Shown here piece by piece: positions 1 to 10,219 of a DNA stretch of 64,000 nucleotides. A program made the translations under genes and the position numbers. The notes below the pieces were generated by a model. The model did no database searches. It was not told where the DNA came from and saw nothing but the letters and a program-made list of their open reading frames with translations. Source of the DNA: Alnus glutinosa (taxonomy: Eukaryota > Streptophyta > Magnoliopsida > Fagales > Betulaceae); the NCBI RefSeq assembly GCF_958979055.1, contig NC_084896.1, positions 18,376,501 through 18,440,500 on the forward strand. Reading direction: 5' to 3'. Positions within the stretch are counted from its first letter, which is position 1. Every line of letters begins with the position of its first letter.

Positions 1-496
1 ATCTCCCATTGGATAAATAAGGCAGAAACTTTAAGATTATAGCATTATTGATCTCAATAGAAATAATTGACAGCTTATTTAATGTGCTGTGGTAATTGTA
101 TACCAAGCTTTTTATCAAGAGCTAAAATGAATGTTTGAAAAAAAAAAAAAAAAAAAAAAACTTGGAATACACCTGACAGCTAATTTACAATAAACAGAAT
201 CAACGGTTCCTAAAACGTTTACTTGTACTTTCTATGGTCATGAAGAAGATCGAAGATGATAAAGAAGACTTGGAACCCGTTAACAACGAGTAATGCTATA
301 TACCACCCCACTATCTCACTATACTGATGTAGCATTGTCAATTCATCCTTAGATTAGCCATTGTTAATCAAATGATTAGATCTGAACCATTGAAAAACTA
401 CAGAAGATTTCCTATAGTTTTTTTTTACAGCACCCAAGCCAAATCCTATTACGTGTATCATGTTTTGACTAAAGTTTATTGGCTTTGTTGCTGCAG
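1..496 (+). other. Intron of the RIBA-type gene (partial)
   Basis: AT-rich sequence with an A-tract at about 140-160 leads to an acceptor CTGCAG at 491-496, directly before the coding exon. No RIBA-like coding exon was recognised in it. At 286-345 there is a stretch beginning GAGTAATGCTATATACC that resembles the end of the GAGTAAT-type MITEs found at 28694 and 34223. The upstream exons must lie outside the window. Confidence 0.6.
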
Positions 497-754
497 ATGC
501 TTAGGGAATTGGGTGTTCGAACAATGAAGCTGATGACAAACAACCCTGCCAAGTATATCGGGCTTAAGGGTTACGGTTTGGCGGTTTCAGGCAGGGTCCC
601 GTTAATAACTCCGATTACCAAGGATAACAAGAGATATTTGGAGACGAAGCGCGCTAAAATGGGACATGTCTATGGGTTAGAATTTAACAGCCGCTTAAGC
701 AGCCTTATGAGTGGCAATGGTAAGCCTAGTGCTGATGCTCTATCTGAGACATAA
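497..754 (+). CDS. RIBA: Riboflavin biosynthesis protein RIBA, last exon (GTP cyclohydrolase II C-terminus)
   Basis: The exon encodes 85 residues ending in TAA. It contains the strongly conserved GTP cyclohydrolase II tail: LGVRTMKLMTNNPAKY, then GLKGYGLAVSGRVPL, ITKDNKRYLETKRAKMGH and YGL. In plants this domain is fused behind 3,4-dihydroxy-2-butanone 4-phosphate synthase in a bifunctional plastid enzyme that supplies both substrates for lumazine formation. The GTP cyclohydrolase part opens the GTP imidazole ring and releases formate and pyrophosphate. The zinc cysteines and the whole DHBP synthase half lie on exons outside the window. The exon starts in phase 0 after the CAG acceptor; the first residue is Met where homologues usually carry Ile. 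The last 20 or so residues are poorly conserved, as is usual for this family. Family assignment is firm; which RIBA paralogue it is cannot be told from this piece. Confidence 0.93.
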   Translation: MLRELGVRTMKLMTNNPAKYIGLKGYGLAVSGRVPLITPITKDNKRYLETKRAKMGHVYGLEFNSRLSSLMSGNGKPSADALSET

Positions 755-2751
755 CTCAGGCTGCCTGCCTCTTTTGGATAAGGATTCAGGCCGCCCGCCC
801 GCCCTCTACCGGTCCGTCGATTGTTCGTGCAGCAGAAATAGGAATTTTAGTCTCACGTAAATTATTTCTGAGTACAACACTTCTGGCTTTGACAAAGGTG
901 GTATTAACATTCATTCCAATGAATTAATGAGATACAATTCATTATGATTGCTATATATATACATAGCCTGGATCCAAAATATAGGTGCATGCTTAGCCAA
1001 ACTCTTACAAAAATGTTGGCAACTATATTGTAATGCCATTCATTCTTTCTGTTAAAGTATATTTCTGAAGAAGGAAATCCACATTTTTTGCTTCTTGAAA
1101 ACGTTACCACGGTTTCATTCCTTATTTTAGGGTTTGTTTGAGTTTGCGATTTAAAATAACGATTTTAAAATGTGCGATTTGAAAAAAGTAATTTTTTAAA
1201 ACACAATTAAGCGTTTGGTAAAATCGCAGCTTAGCCTTTAAAATTGCAAATTACTTGAGATGATTTTCGAATCGCAAGTTTTAAAAACGCAGTTTTCAAA
1301 CGATTTGTATTCTGTGATTTGGTTTAAAATCGTACTTATTGTCTACGAAATTGCAATCTCAAATGCTCTCTTAATCTCTCCAATGATCTACCAATGCAAA
1401 ATGTGTGAAGAAATTTTACTTTTTATTTAGGTGATATTTTTGCATTTTTTTGAAAGAAAGATGATGTAAGCATTTTGATACAATAAAATTAGGATTTAGT
1501 TGATACATATACACAAAAAATAAAAGAAAAGAAAAGAAAAGGTCACATATACACAAAGACATATTTATAAGCATCTTGGTGCTACATAATCAAACACTAA
1601 CATTGATACAATAAAGACATTATATATATATATATATATACACACAAGCTGATGAAAAGACACACACAAAGGACAAATATTATATGAACACAAACAAAGA
1701 AAAAAACAAGCATAAATACCGACGCTATCAATCAGTATGTAGTCACTCAAAAATCTGATTCAGATTGCCATGAACTCTACAAAAGTATTTTCTGCACACA
1801 TTTCAAATTTGTTTTTCAAAGGCAGGGATCGGACCAGGGTATTCCTAGTTCCTTCGAAAATTCAATAACTTTTTTCTCTACACACTTTTTTGTTCAATTG
1901 AGGTGAATTTTCTTTTTCTACACACTTTTTGTTAAAACAAGAATTTTTTTTTAAAAAAAATGGGGAATGAATTTCTTGCAAATAATTTAATTATTTATAT
2001 TGAAAAGAAATTTGCTGAGAGCTTCAATTCAAAATTAATACTTGATGATTTTGTTTATCTAAAAGAACGTTGTCTACAATTTTAAACACTATGTATTAGT
2101 GTTGACATGTTACGTTGCTAATATATCAATTTTGACACATATTTAAGAATTTTTATAAAAATATATTTTTTTATACACATATTGTGTGATAAATAACTTC
2201 ATTTTTGTTTTAAATTGTGTTTATTATATTTTTAGTTCGACCCGACAATAATGATTATTAGTTCCATGATTGAAGACTGTCACGTCAATATTATTATTAT
2301 TATTATTAATAATACTATCATGTCAATATTATAAAATAATTGTGAGATAAAACGTTTCGATTCATGATATATGAATATGATTGGCTAAAGTTCTATCTTC
2401 TTGACAGACTATTATGCTTAGATGAGAAACAGTTCAAACTTCAAATCCTCGTATAATCCTCGTATAGTTTGTTGTTTACCCTTTTCTTCTTCTTCTTCCT
2501 CTTCTTTTTTTTTTTTTTTTGTTTAAATTTTTTTTTTTTTTTTTAAAAAAAAAAAAATCACTTTTGAAAGTGCATGTGCATGTGGTCCCACAGTGTCGCC
2601 TTCCCCAACCTATCCGCGACCGTCAATTTTTCGACCGTTAAGAACAGATAGCATCCTACAGCCCGCATTTCTCGCTTTATTCAAAATCCCAACCCACGTC
2701 TACTTCCCGAGATCCAATATCCAAACTGCCCAAAAAAATAGTCGAAAGAAG
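755..2751. other. Intergenic region between RIBA and the first AGP gene
   Basis: This region holds the RIBA 3' flank and then AT-rich spacer. Recognisable parts are a dispersed repeat at about 1129-1366, a (TA)n run at about 1620-1640, a TTA microsatellite at about 2290-2310, and a T17-A13 junction at 2528-2557. No coding sequence is supported; open frames here are short and without family resemblance. Confidence 0.6.
1129..1366 (+). repeat. Dispersed repeat, GGGTTTGTTTG...GCGATTT type
   Basis: It starts TTAGGGTTTGTTTGAGTTTG and contains repeated GCGATTT/AAAATCG words. The same order of words, including TTTGGTTTAAA and GTCTACGAAAT near the far end, occurs in reverse orientation at about 26101-26393 and 31667-31959. 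This shows a short dispersed element, diverged but alignable along its length. The class is unknown, and no target duplication was found. Confidence 0.6.
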
Positions 2752-2773
2752 AATCTCCACCGTCCGATTCTCC
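2752..2773 (+). promoter_or_regulatory. Promoter block shared by all three AGP genes (copy 1)
   Basis: The word AATCTCCACCGTCCGATTCT lies 191 bp upstream of the AGP ATG. Close versions stand at 9642-9661 and 13138-13160 upstream of the other two AGP genes. It is conserved beyond the surrounding spacer, so it may be a cis-element, or simply retained ancestry of the duplicated promoters. Confidence 0.5.
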
Positions 2774-2830
2774 TCGAGCTCCGTGATCTAGACGTTAACC
2801 CAATCACTACCACTATTCACTCTCCTCCTC

Positions 2831-2838
2831 TATATAAA
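2831..2838 (+). promoter_or_regulatory. TATA box of AGP gene 1
   Basis: TATATAAA lies 112 bp before the ATG and is followed by a CT-rich leader, as expected for a plant core promoter. Confidence 0.7.
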
Positions 2839-2853
2839 CACTGGCTCTCGCTC

Positions 2854-2935
2854 TCTCTTTGTGTCTCATACAGTCATACGCCTTCTCTTTGTGTCCCATA
2901 CAGTCATAAGCTTTCTCTTTGTTTCTCATTGAAGC
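2854..2935 (+). repeat. Three 30-bp tandem units in the AGP1 5' leader
   Basis: Units begin TCTCTTTG at 2854, 2884 and 2914, exactly 30 bp apart. The first two are almost identical and both end in CATACAGTCATA; the third is diverged and runs to the start codon. The CAGTCATA word also occurs in the AGP3 leader at about 13248. Confidence 0.85.
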
Positions 2936-2942
2936 TTCTTTA

Positions 2943-3233
2943 ATGGCTCGCTTAAGCACTGTGTCTTTGATGCTAATGCTGGTGCTTCTTGTGGGCTCCA
3001 CTATGGCCCTGTCTCCGGCCAAATCTCCTTTGTCGAGTCATAAATCTTCGGCGCATTCTCCATCGCCGTCGCCGTCGCCGGTTTCTTCTGAGGCTCCTGC
3101 GAGCTCTCCAACGTCGATTTCTGCTCCGCCGTCCGAAGCTCCTGGGCCGGCCCAGAACGTAGCTGTTTTGAATCGGGTCGGGTTCGCTGGATCTGTGGCC
3201 GTTGGGGTATTGGCTGCTGCTTTGGTCTTCTAG
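2943..3233 (+). CDS. Classical arabinogalactan protein 1 of 3 (GPI-anchored)
   Basis: This is a small classical AGP of 96 residues, a cell-surface proteoglycan core that is hydroxylated and O-glycosylated on Pro/Ser-rich sequence. Residues 1-22 are a signal peptide with likely cleavage after STMA. Residues 23-72 are rich in Pro, Ser and Ala, with SP dipeptide runs (SPSPSPSP) and AP pairs that suit arabinogalactan attachment. Residues 79-96 are a hydrophobic tail ending LAAALVF, the expected GPI-anchor signal, with a small-residue region PGPAQN before it. The ATG at 2943 is chosen because it opens the signal peptide; an upstream in-frame extension would place eight residues before it without purpose. 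The gene has no intron, a TATA box at 2831 and a tandem-repeat leader. It is the first of three paralogues on the same strand and the shortest of them. Confidence 0.92.
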   Translation: MARLSTVSLMLMLVLLVGSTMALSPAKSPLSSHKSSAHSPSPSPSPVSSEAPASSPTSISAPPSEAPGPAQNVAVLNRVGFAGSVAVGVLAAALVF

Positions 3234-4596
3234 AATGTTCTGAGAGAGTTACCGTTGTGGGTTTTGTGGGTCTTATTCTATTTATTTATTTTAATGGGTA
3301 TTTGGTTTGATTTTCCCTTTTGTGATGTTTTATGGTGATTGTGCCGTAATACCTTGATAACATCAAGACATGTATTTGTATACATTAATTTGATGAAAAA
3401 GTTTGCAATTCCCTCCGAAACCGAGTTGAATTTGATGAAATTTTATTTAATTCTTTTGAAAAAAGAGTTGCAGAGATAGACTTGGGTAAGATTGTGGCAC
3501 CTGGAAGCTGGAACTTTCATATTCATTTTATCTTCTTAATGACTTAGCCATTTTTCAATGCAAAAATGCTAATGAAAACTTACTTTTATTAGTTTAACTA
3601 ATCAGTTTCCAAGAAAATCTATCTCTCTCCTCTCTATTTTCTTAAAGTAATAATTTTTAAATTGTTTTATTCAAAAGAAAATCAGACGTATAACTATTTC
3701 ACAAATTAGACGGAATCAAACAAATCAAACGCTCTTGTTTCAAAAATCAAGCGAATTACCACTGTGGGGATGTGTTCTGTTGTCGCGATACACCCCTCAT
3801 TCAAAGCTCCAGCCTAGGGACATGTCCTCATGAAAAGAAAAACCCATGTTCATGGGTTAATGGGCTTTGCATAAAACATCTCAGTGAAACCTCCTCATAT
3901 GTTGGTTATTCACCTAAGCATGAAAATTGAGCTGAAGCAATGGAATCTGTCATGAATTTAGAGACATAGTTGGCCACGATTGTGCTTTATATGCCCACCA
4001 TCTTGCACATAGAACCTTCTACTAGCATATGCAATTTTGCCTTGATCGATTGTGCTTTATATGCTCTTATCCATTTCAAAAAACAAGCAAATCACCTTTT
4101 TATGCTCATGCCTATTTCGAAACTATTGATCTTTCGTTTTTCTAATTCTGGCTAGTGTCGACAAAATCAAGCCATCAAGACTTTGCTTCAGCAGAGAGAG
4201 AGAGAGAGAGAGACAACAATGAGTGAGAGAGAAACAAAAGCTTTCACTGAAGCTTCAAGAAACTGAAAAAGAGAAGCAAAGAGAGAATGAGGAATAGAAA
4301 TGAATAAGAAAAGAATAGGTTAGTGTTTTGGTTAGCCATTTTGGCTAAAAGGGTGGATATACATAATCTAACGTGTGTGCCATATCGGTATCATTGATAA
4401 CTTTACCCTTTTTACAAATGGGTGCCAATTTATTGCTATGCTTGAACACCCCCTCCACCGCCGCCCCCACTCCAACATTTACTTGTTAGTTTATGATTCC
4501 AGGCATAGAACAAGAATACTAATAAAAAAGAGTTATACTAGATTTTTCACTTCTGAATTTATGATCCTAATGTAAAGTGCAAATAACAATAAATAA
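3234..4596. other. AGP1 3' flank and AT-rich spacer
   Basis: T-rich 3' flank with possible polyadenylation words, followed by spacer. A (GA)n run lies at about 4194-4214. No gene, RNA or element ends were recognised. Confidence 0.5.
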
Positions 4597-5334
4597 GAAA
4601 AAGTACACATATTTTTCCCCAATTATCACTCAATTTGTAATGTACCCAAACTAAGACTGCCTCAATGTTTCACTTCTACCAAACTATGTACAAAAAATTT
4701 ACAATGAACCTCAATCACAGGTATACCCTTAATAAAAAAATAAAAAGAAAGAAAGAAAGAAAAAAGAAGAAGAAGAAGAAGGTATTTATCCATTGTTCAA
4801 TTAAAGTTATGCCCATTTGAATAAAGAAATAGAAAAAAAAAATGATTTTATTTATACCAGGCAAACGGGTCACCCATAGGTTAAGTGGGTTAACCCAAAT
4901 AAACATATCAATTTGGGTCAACCCGAACCCTATTATACAAAATCATAACCCGCGAATTTCGTGTTGTATTCGTATCGAATTCAAGAACCGTGTAAAAAAT
5001 TATCAACCTTAGCCATTGGGTAGGCTTCCCTTCGGCCACCTCTTCAATTTTTTTTTTTTTAATTTTTTTTTAATTTTTTATCGTTTGGGTGGTTTGGCCA
5101 TCCCCAAAAATTGCTCAAGGGGATCTTGATTTGGGGGTAATTTCAACAACCAAGGGGTACCCGAACAAAGCCCCCTCCCTTTTAATTTTACTTTTTTCAA
5201 AATTATAGGGCCATTTTTGTCTTATTTAAAAATTTTAGGGTAATTTTTGTCTTCTTGTAAGACAAAAGGGGTGTATTGCAAATTTTTGATAGTTTGAAAA
5301 GATATTGATGCAATGGGGGTATATGTACTTTTCC
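4597..5334. mobile_element. Diverged foldback element of the GTACACAT family
   Basis: The left end, GAAAAAGTACACATAT, and the right end, ATATGTACTTTTCC, are inverted and match the termini of the well-preserved copy at 25358-26084. The arms carry the same words about sequences to be read as CTACCACTCAAT and TGTCAATGT in better copies, but are heavily mutated. Within it, 4855-4990 carries a CGGGTCAACCCG-type repeat related to the one at 19418-19757. No exact target duplication was found, and no coding sequence. Confidence 0.55.
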
Positions 5335-6985
5335 TCAAATAAAATATTAAATAAAGGCATATTGGGTATGCAAAAATAAACCCAAAAAAAAGAGAGAGGA
5401 ATAAATATTCCAATTATTCCATTGTGCGATCGCTATGGGGTGGGTGGTTAGCCACTCATGCTTGGGGATAGTCGGTCACTCCTCTAGATTCTCTAAGTGT
5501 AGTTGCAACGACCCCCATAGCTCGAGGGTAGTATTGCTCACCCCCAACCTGCCATCTTGTGGGTGGTCAGGTGCCATCTAGTCGGTCACCCTTTGGTCCA
5601 ACCACCCAAGCATGGTAGTTGAAAGTGTTGTCAACCAAGAGTAGGGAAGATAGAACCCTTGGTTCTGTCTTTGGAAATCAGAAAATAACAAGAAAATTAA
5701 AGAGAAAGAGAGAAGGGAATGATTTCTTCAAAGGGATTGGGCCTCCTCATATTGCTCAAGCAATTAAATTATTCCTTAATGCTATGATATTCATCATCTA
5801 CAACTTATTATAGGGGAAAATCAAGCCAAATATGGTAACAAAATCAAGAATAATTGCATAGTTGAAAGAATATAGAGAAATCAAATGAAATATTTGGAAA
5901 AATATTTTGGAATCCTAACATTCTCTCTGATCCCTAAAAACAACATTGCCCTCAAAGTTGAGAACCAAGGAAATAAGGAAATCACTTTTTCACTGTCTCG
6001 TAAGGTTCCTACGTGGCATTTTCTCATGGCAGGTGAGCCCATTGAATGAGAACCTCTATGGCAATCTGATTGTGTTAATAATCCGACGATCCAAAATGGT
6101 AGTGGGTTGAGCAAGGACTTCGCTAGTAGAAGTAATATCAGGTAGGTGCTCTTTGTTGTTTATTTCAGAAAAATCTAAGTTTATCTCTAATTTAAATAAA
6201 TGGAAATTAACTTAAATTTGAATATTTAAATTTTTCTCTATTTCTTTTTATTATTCTTTGTCCCACATTAAAAAGCTATGAGTATTTTTTGTGTTTTATA
6301 ACAAGCTCTTATACTAGATAAGATTTTGAGTATACTTGTGTTAGTTGCATCCTCGCACTGGTCGTCGTACGCACATTTGTCGCTTAGTTGCTTTAGACAT
6401 ACTTAGCACTTAGCATCGTCGCACACGAGATTATTAATAACGTGTGTATTTTTTGTTGATGTGTACAACTGCTTTTCTAACAGTAATATTTTTGAATACA
6501 TAACTGTTTTTCTAAACTATCAGAAACTATATTTTCTAACTGTTTTTTCAACTGTAAAAAAATGTGTTTTCAACTGTTAGAAACTGTATTAAAATTGTTG
6601 TAAACTGATTATGAGTTTTTAGATAAAAACTATATTTTTCCAGCAGATTTTCGACATCTTTTTTCTTCTCTTCTTTTTCATCTTTTCGACTGTTACAGAA
6701 TTTCTAAATTCAGAGTAGTGCTCAAAATTTGCGATCTGCATACTACATTCGGGCAATATTGTATTCTGAGAACAAAATTGTTGTATTCCCTTTTGCAAAA
6801 CTTATTGTTTAGGTGAGAGACAATATTTGTCTAAGAGACAGATTTACATTCGCCTTACTGTCCAGTGTTCTTTCTATACAGTTTTTATTTTTCTGCTTTC
6901 TTCAATTTTTTATAGTTCCACATCTTTATATTTCCAACACTGTTGAGGGAAAGTTTGCTCGTTTCTAATTCCTTTTTTTCAGACA
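5335..6985. other. Repeat-rich spacer
   Basis: At about 5430-5620 there is a GC-richer patch with GGTGGTTAGCCACTC, GGGTGGTCAGGTGCC and similar words, resembling the GGTGGC cores of the foldback elements further right. The rest is AT-rich with no supported gene. Confidence 0.45.
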
Positions 6986-7440
6986 TTAAACATGGAAGAC
7001 TGGATGTATTTTAAAGTTAGGTGAAAGATCAAGATGATAAGGAACAAGACCAATGCGTTCCAACACTTTATAGGCAGGGACAAAACCAGAAGATTTTTCA
7101 TTCAGATGGGTCAAAGTACGAATAAAAGGTCAAGTCTAATTTTTAAGCCCGAAAACATACGCACAGAAAAATCGATATTGTAAGTTGGGAGGATTGGTAG
7201 GGCTCGACCAAAAACTTCTTCAAATGGAGTCGATTTTGATAGTTGAGTTATAAGCGGTGTTGTACCACCACTATATATGCCCATGGAAGCCATCTCACCT
7301 ACTCCATGTCCTTATCTCCATTGAAACATTACAAGTCATTTTCTAAACAGTGATTCACCACTCTTTTTTGCCCATGTCTAGGGTGATAAGAAGTGTTTAT
7401 CTTCACTGGAGTGCCTTGCAAGCGGAAAAGCTATTTCCAA
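6986..7440 (-). pseudogene. Ty3/gypsy integrase C-terminal remnant
   Basis: Read on the minus strand from about 7440 down, the translation shows LQGTPVKINTSYHP, then VVNHCLEN, RWLPWAY, STPFEEVFGRALPILPTY and near the end YKVLERIGLVPYHLDLSP and KIHPVFHV. These are in the usual order for the C-terminal part of a Ty3/gypsy pol polyprotein: end of the integrase core, then the segment before the chromodomain. The frame changes between RWLPWAY and STPFEEV and there are in-frame stops, so it is dead. No LTR was found next to it. It belongs to an old insertion in the AGP1-AGP2 spacer. Confidence 0.8.
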
Positions 7441-7717
7441 ACATTAGAAGTGAAAACCTTCTTTCGATCACTTACTTTTGATTGATAATTTGGTTAAAAT
7501 ATAATTTCATTCAATTTGTAAAATTTAGTTGCTCTTGTGTTATCACCAAACAAATAAATATAAATGTACCCTAAGAGTTACATTAGCACACATATTGAGT
7601 AAAATCTTTTTATTATTTGCTCAGTATATCAGTGAAATGCTCCACACTCCTTTCTTTTCGCTTCATTTTATTGTCAATTATTATCGGAAACACAAGAAGG
7701 GCTCTTCATGCATCAAT

Positions 7718-7773
<56 letters not shown>

Positions 7774-8310
7774 TAGATTGCATGCTACAATTTAAATCCT
7801 AACTATAGATTATAATAGTTTATAATAAGTAATTTATATTTTTTTGTCATTCAAAATATTTGAAGTAAGATATACATGACCTTAAATGCATTAAACATGA
7901 GAGTAACAATTACACTACTTTTTAGTGCAGATCGATTTTGTGAATGGCATCTCATTTCATTTGCATGTTTAATCTATAGATTTATAAATACATGAGGATA
8001 ATAGTTTTATTTTACATTTTGAAATATTGGAGGAAACCAAATGGCTGTAAGTGACGATTCTTAGACCATGCCTTCCAAAAAGCGACAATGGTTCAAAGGA
8101 TGTCATAGTTAGCTCTTGCATCTTGTTTACTTTCACTTTCTCATCACCCCAAATTTCCCATTTTTCTATGTGTATTAATTTTGTTTTCGTTGTATGTATA
8201 TGTGAACAAGATCTCTTGGCCTTTTCAGACAAAGAGCTCATATTTTAGATCAAAATTTTAAGGAAGAAACTTGTGGAGGTGATCCAAAACTTCAAGAAAA
8301 AGATGTTGAT
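7441..8310. other. AT-rich spacer with a long poly-T tract
   Basis: A T-tract of about fifty bases lies at about 7721-7772, which makes open frames of poly-Phe that are not genes. Nothing else was recognised. Confidence 0.5.
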
Positions 8311-9010
8311 TTTTTTTTTTTTTTTTTTTGGAGACAAAACTCATGTAACTACAGACAGTTGCTACTAAACAAATCCAGCCAACAGAAATGTGTATATACA
8401 TTAACATAAACATTTACTTGAACAAGGAATCGGTCACACATTCTGTGCCACAACCAATGACCAGATTAATACAAGCACAGAGCAAACTGTCAGAAAAAAA
8501 CACAAAACAACCCAACAACAAAAGACCATCACAGAAAACCGGTGTCGGAAAACGCCGTCACCGGCGGTGGCGCGTGGAACACACGCGCCCCACCAGGGAC
8601 CACCCTCTTCAAACAAATGACCGCCGAAGACACCCGAACCACCGAAACACTACCAGTCGCACCCTGGAAATCATGTCGTAGCCCTCACGCGCCGGTACAG
8701 GGAGTGACCTCCCTGGCGCGTGCGAGCCACCTGCCGATCAGGAACACGCGTCACGGCTAAGGCTGGAGGCTGCTGAACCAGAAGAGGCCGACGACTACTG
8801 TGGAGAGGTGCGTGTCTTGAGAAACCCGGCCGAAGTGAATAGATCTGACTTCAAATGAAACATCAAGGAAGTATGGTCAGTAACTTCGCCGGAGACATGT
8901 CAAGAAGCCGCTAACCAACACCCAAACTCTCGTGAGATCTTCTATCAAGGGATTACAACCATCACCGGAAAACCGGGGGAACACAGCCCTAAAGGCTGCT
9001 TCTTAATCTC
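8311..9010 (-). mobile_element. Probable 5'-truncated LINE (3' end)
   Basis: A GC-rich island of about 700 bp starts with a T-tract at 8311-8329, which on the minus strand is a poly-A tail behind ATGAGTTTTGTCTCC. The internal sequence is rich in CCGGCGG, CGCCGGAGA and similar words and differs sharply in composition from its AT-rich surroundings. Just outside the tail is CAAGAAAAAGAT (8293-8304), and beyond the other end is CAAGAACAAGAT (9034-9045), a possible target duplication with one mismatch. A poly-A tail, truncation and a direct repeat suit a LINE or other target-primed retroelement, but no reverse transcriptase was found, so the class is an inference. Confidence 0.5.
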
Positions 9011-9641
9011 ATGTAGTTGATATGCAAATAATACAAGAACAAGATCGTCATTCCAATTGAGCAATCTCGAGCTTCTAATTGAATCGTATGAAAAATGGTT
9101 CAATTCTATAATGAAAATAAAGGGATATATTTATTTAAATTTATCTTTTTATACGAATTAATCGCATAAAAATAATAATATGTTAGCAGACCGATAAAGT
9201 GTACGTTAGCACGTTGAATTATTTCTCAGATAATTAAAAAAAAAATTAAAATATATATTTATTTTTCAGTTAAATATGGCCTACCAACAGCCTAGATTCT
9301 ATAATAACTTCTAAGATATTATTTTGTTGTTTCAAATAAAAAGGAAGGAAAGCATGATGGCTTGAATTTAGGAACAGCTGGGCCGTTTCAATTATGTTGT
9401 CCAAAGTGGTCCCACTAGCGTATTCACATGCGTGAATCATTAGTGACATCTGCACCGTCCTGTTTTTGACCGTTGCAAATAAAGTACTCGATCCTACGGT
9501 TCACATCGTTCAAGTACCTGAATGCCAACCCAGGTGTACGCCATTGATTCGACGACAACTGTACCTTAGTGGCAAAGAAATAAAAAATTCAAAACCGTGT
9601 TTTTCGACTTTTCATCTGAGTTGGCTACTTCGTGTATAAGC

Positions 9642-9661
9642 AATCCCCACCGTCAGATCTA
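9642..9661 (+). promoter_or_regulatory. Promoter block shared by all three AGP genes (copy 2)
   Basis: CAATCCCCACCGTCAGATCT lies 197 bp upstream of the AGP2 ATG and matches the blocks at 2752 and 13138. A second block, CAACTGTACCTTAGTGG at about 9556-9572, lies further upstream and is identical to one upstream of AGP3. Confidence 0.5.
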
Positions 9662-9708
9662 CATAGTGTATAGTCGTAATTGTACTAACAACAACCCTAA
9701 ATCCCTCC

Positions 9709-9716
9709 TATAAATA
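9709..9716 (+). promoter_or_regulatory. TATA box of AGP gene 2
   Basis: TATAAATA lies 130 bp before the start codon, followed by a CT-rich leader with an A-tract at about 9786-9803. Confidence 0.75.
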
Positions 9717-9838
9717 CCCCCACCTTCTTTGTTTTTCTCAAATCTCTCACTCTCTCTTCCTCAACAAAATCCATCTACACTCGCAAAAAAAAAAAAAAAA
9801 AAATCTCTCTCTTTCTCTCTGTGCTTGAAGCTTCCAGA

Positions 9839-10219
9839 ATGGCTCGCTCAGGCGCTGCGATTCTTGTGCTACTGGCCGCAATGTTGGTGTGCTCCACTGT
9901 CGCACAATCTCCGGCGTCTTCTCCGGCGTCCTCTCCCACGAAATCTCCCCCGACGACTTCTCCACCGGCCAAGTCTCCCACCTCTCTGGCACCGTCTCCT
10001 GCCGCGAATCCACCAGTTTCTGTTCCTTCTCCATCTACCGTGAACTCTCCTCCGTCTCCGCCTCCGGCGTCCTCCGGGGCTCCGGCGAGCTCTCCCTCAG
10101 CGATCTCCGCGCCACCAACTGAAGCACCTGGACCGGCTGTGAACGGTGCCGTTTCGAACAGCTTCGCAGTCGCCGGATCTCTGGCTGTTGCAGTACTCGC
10201 TGGAGTTTTGGTTATCTAG
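9839..10219 (+). CDS. Classical arabinogalactan protein 2 of 3 (GPI-anchored)
   Basis: This paralogue has 126 residues. Residues 1-22 form the signal peptide, cleaved after STVA to leave an N-terminal Gln, typical of classical AGPs. The mature core, about residues 23-105, is dominated by SP, AP and TP dipeptides: QSPASSPASSPTKSPP, then KSPTSLAPSPAANPP and SPPSPPPASSGAP. It ends in SAPPTEAPGPA, almost the same as in AGP1. Residues 109-126 are the hydrophobic GPI signal ending AGVLVI. The start ATG lies in the context AGAATGGCTCG; an upstream in-frame extension adds only non-signal residues. There is no intron. The MARxxA start, the SAPP(S/T)EAPGP motif and the same strand show descent by tandem duplication with its neighbours. 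Confidence 0.93.
   Translation: MARSGAAILVLLAAMLVCSTVAQSPASSPASSPTKSPPTTSPPAKSPTSLAPSPAANPPVSVPSPSTVNSPPSPPPASSGAPASSPSAISAPPTEAPGPAVNGAVSNSFAVAGSLAVAVLAGVLVI

Noticed and set aside
7721..7802. Poly-Phe frames
   Set aside because: Produced by a long T-tract.
8388..8760. 97- and 72-codon frames in the GC-rich island
   Set aside because: The island is bounded by a T-tract and a possible target duplication, and both strands read open over part of it. No protein family was recognised, so it is treated as retroposon 3' sequence.
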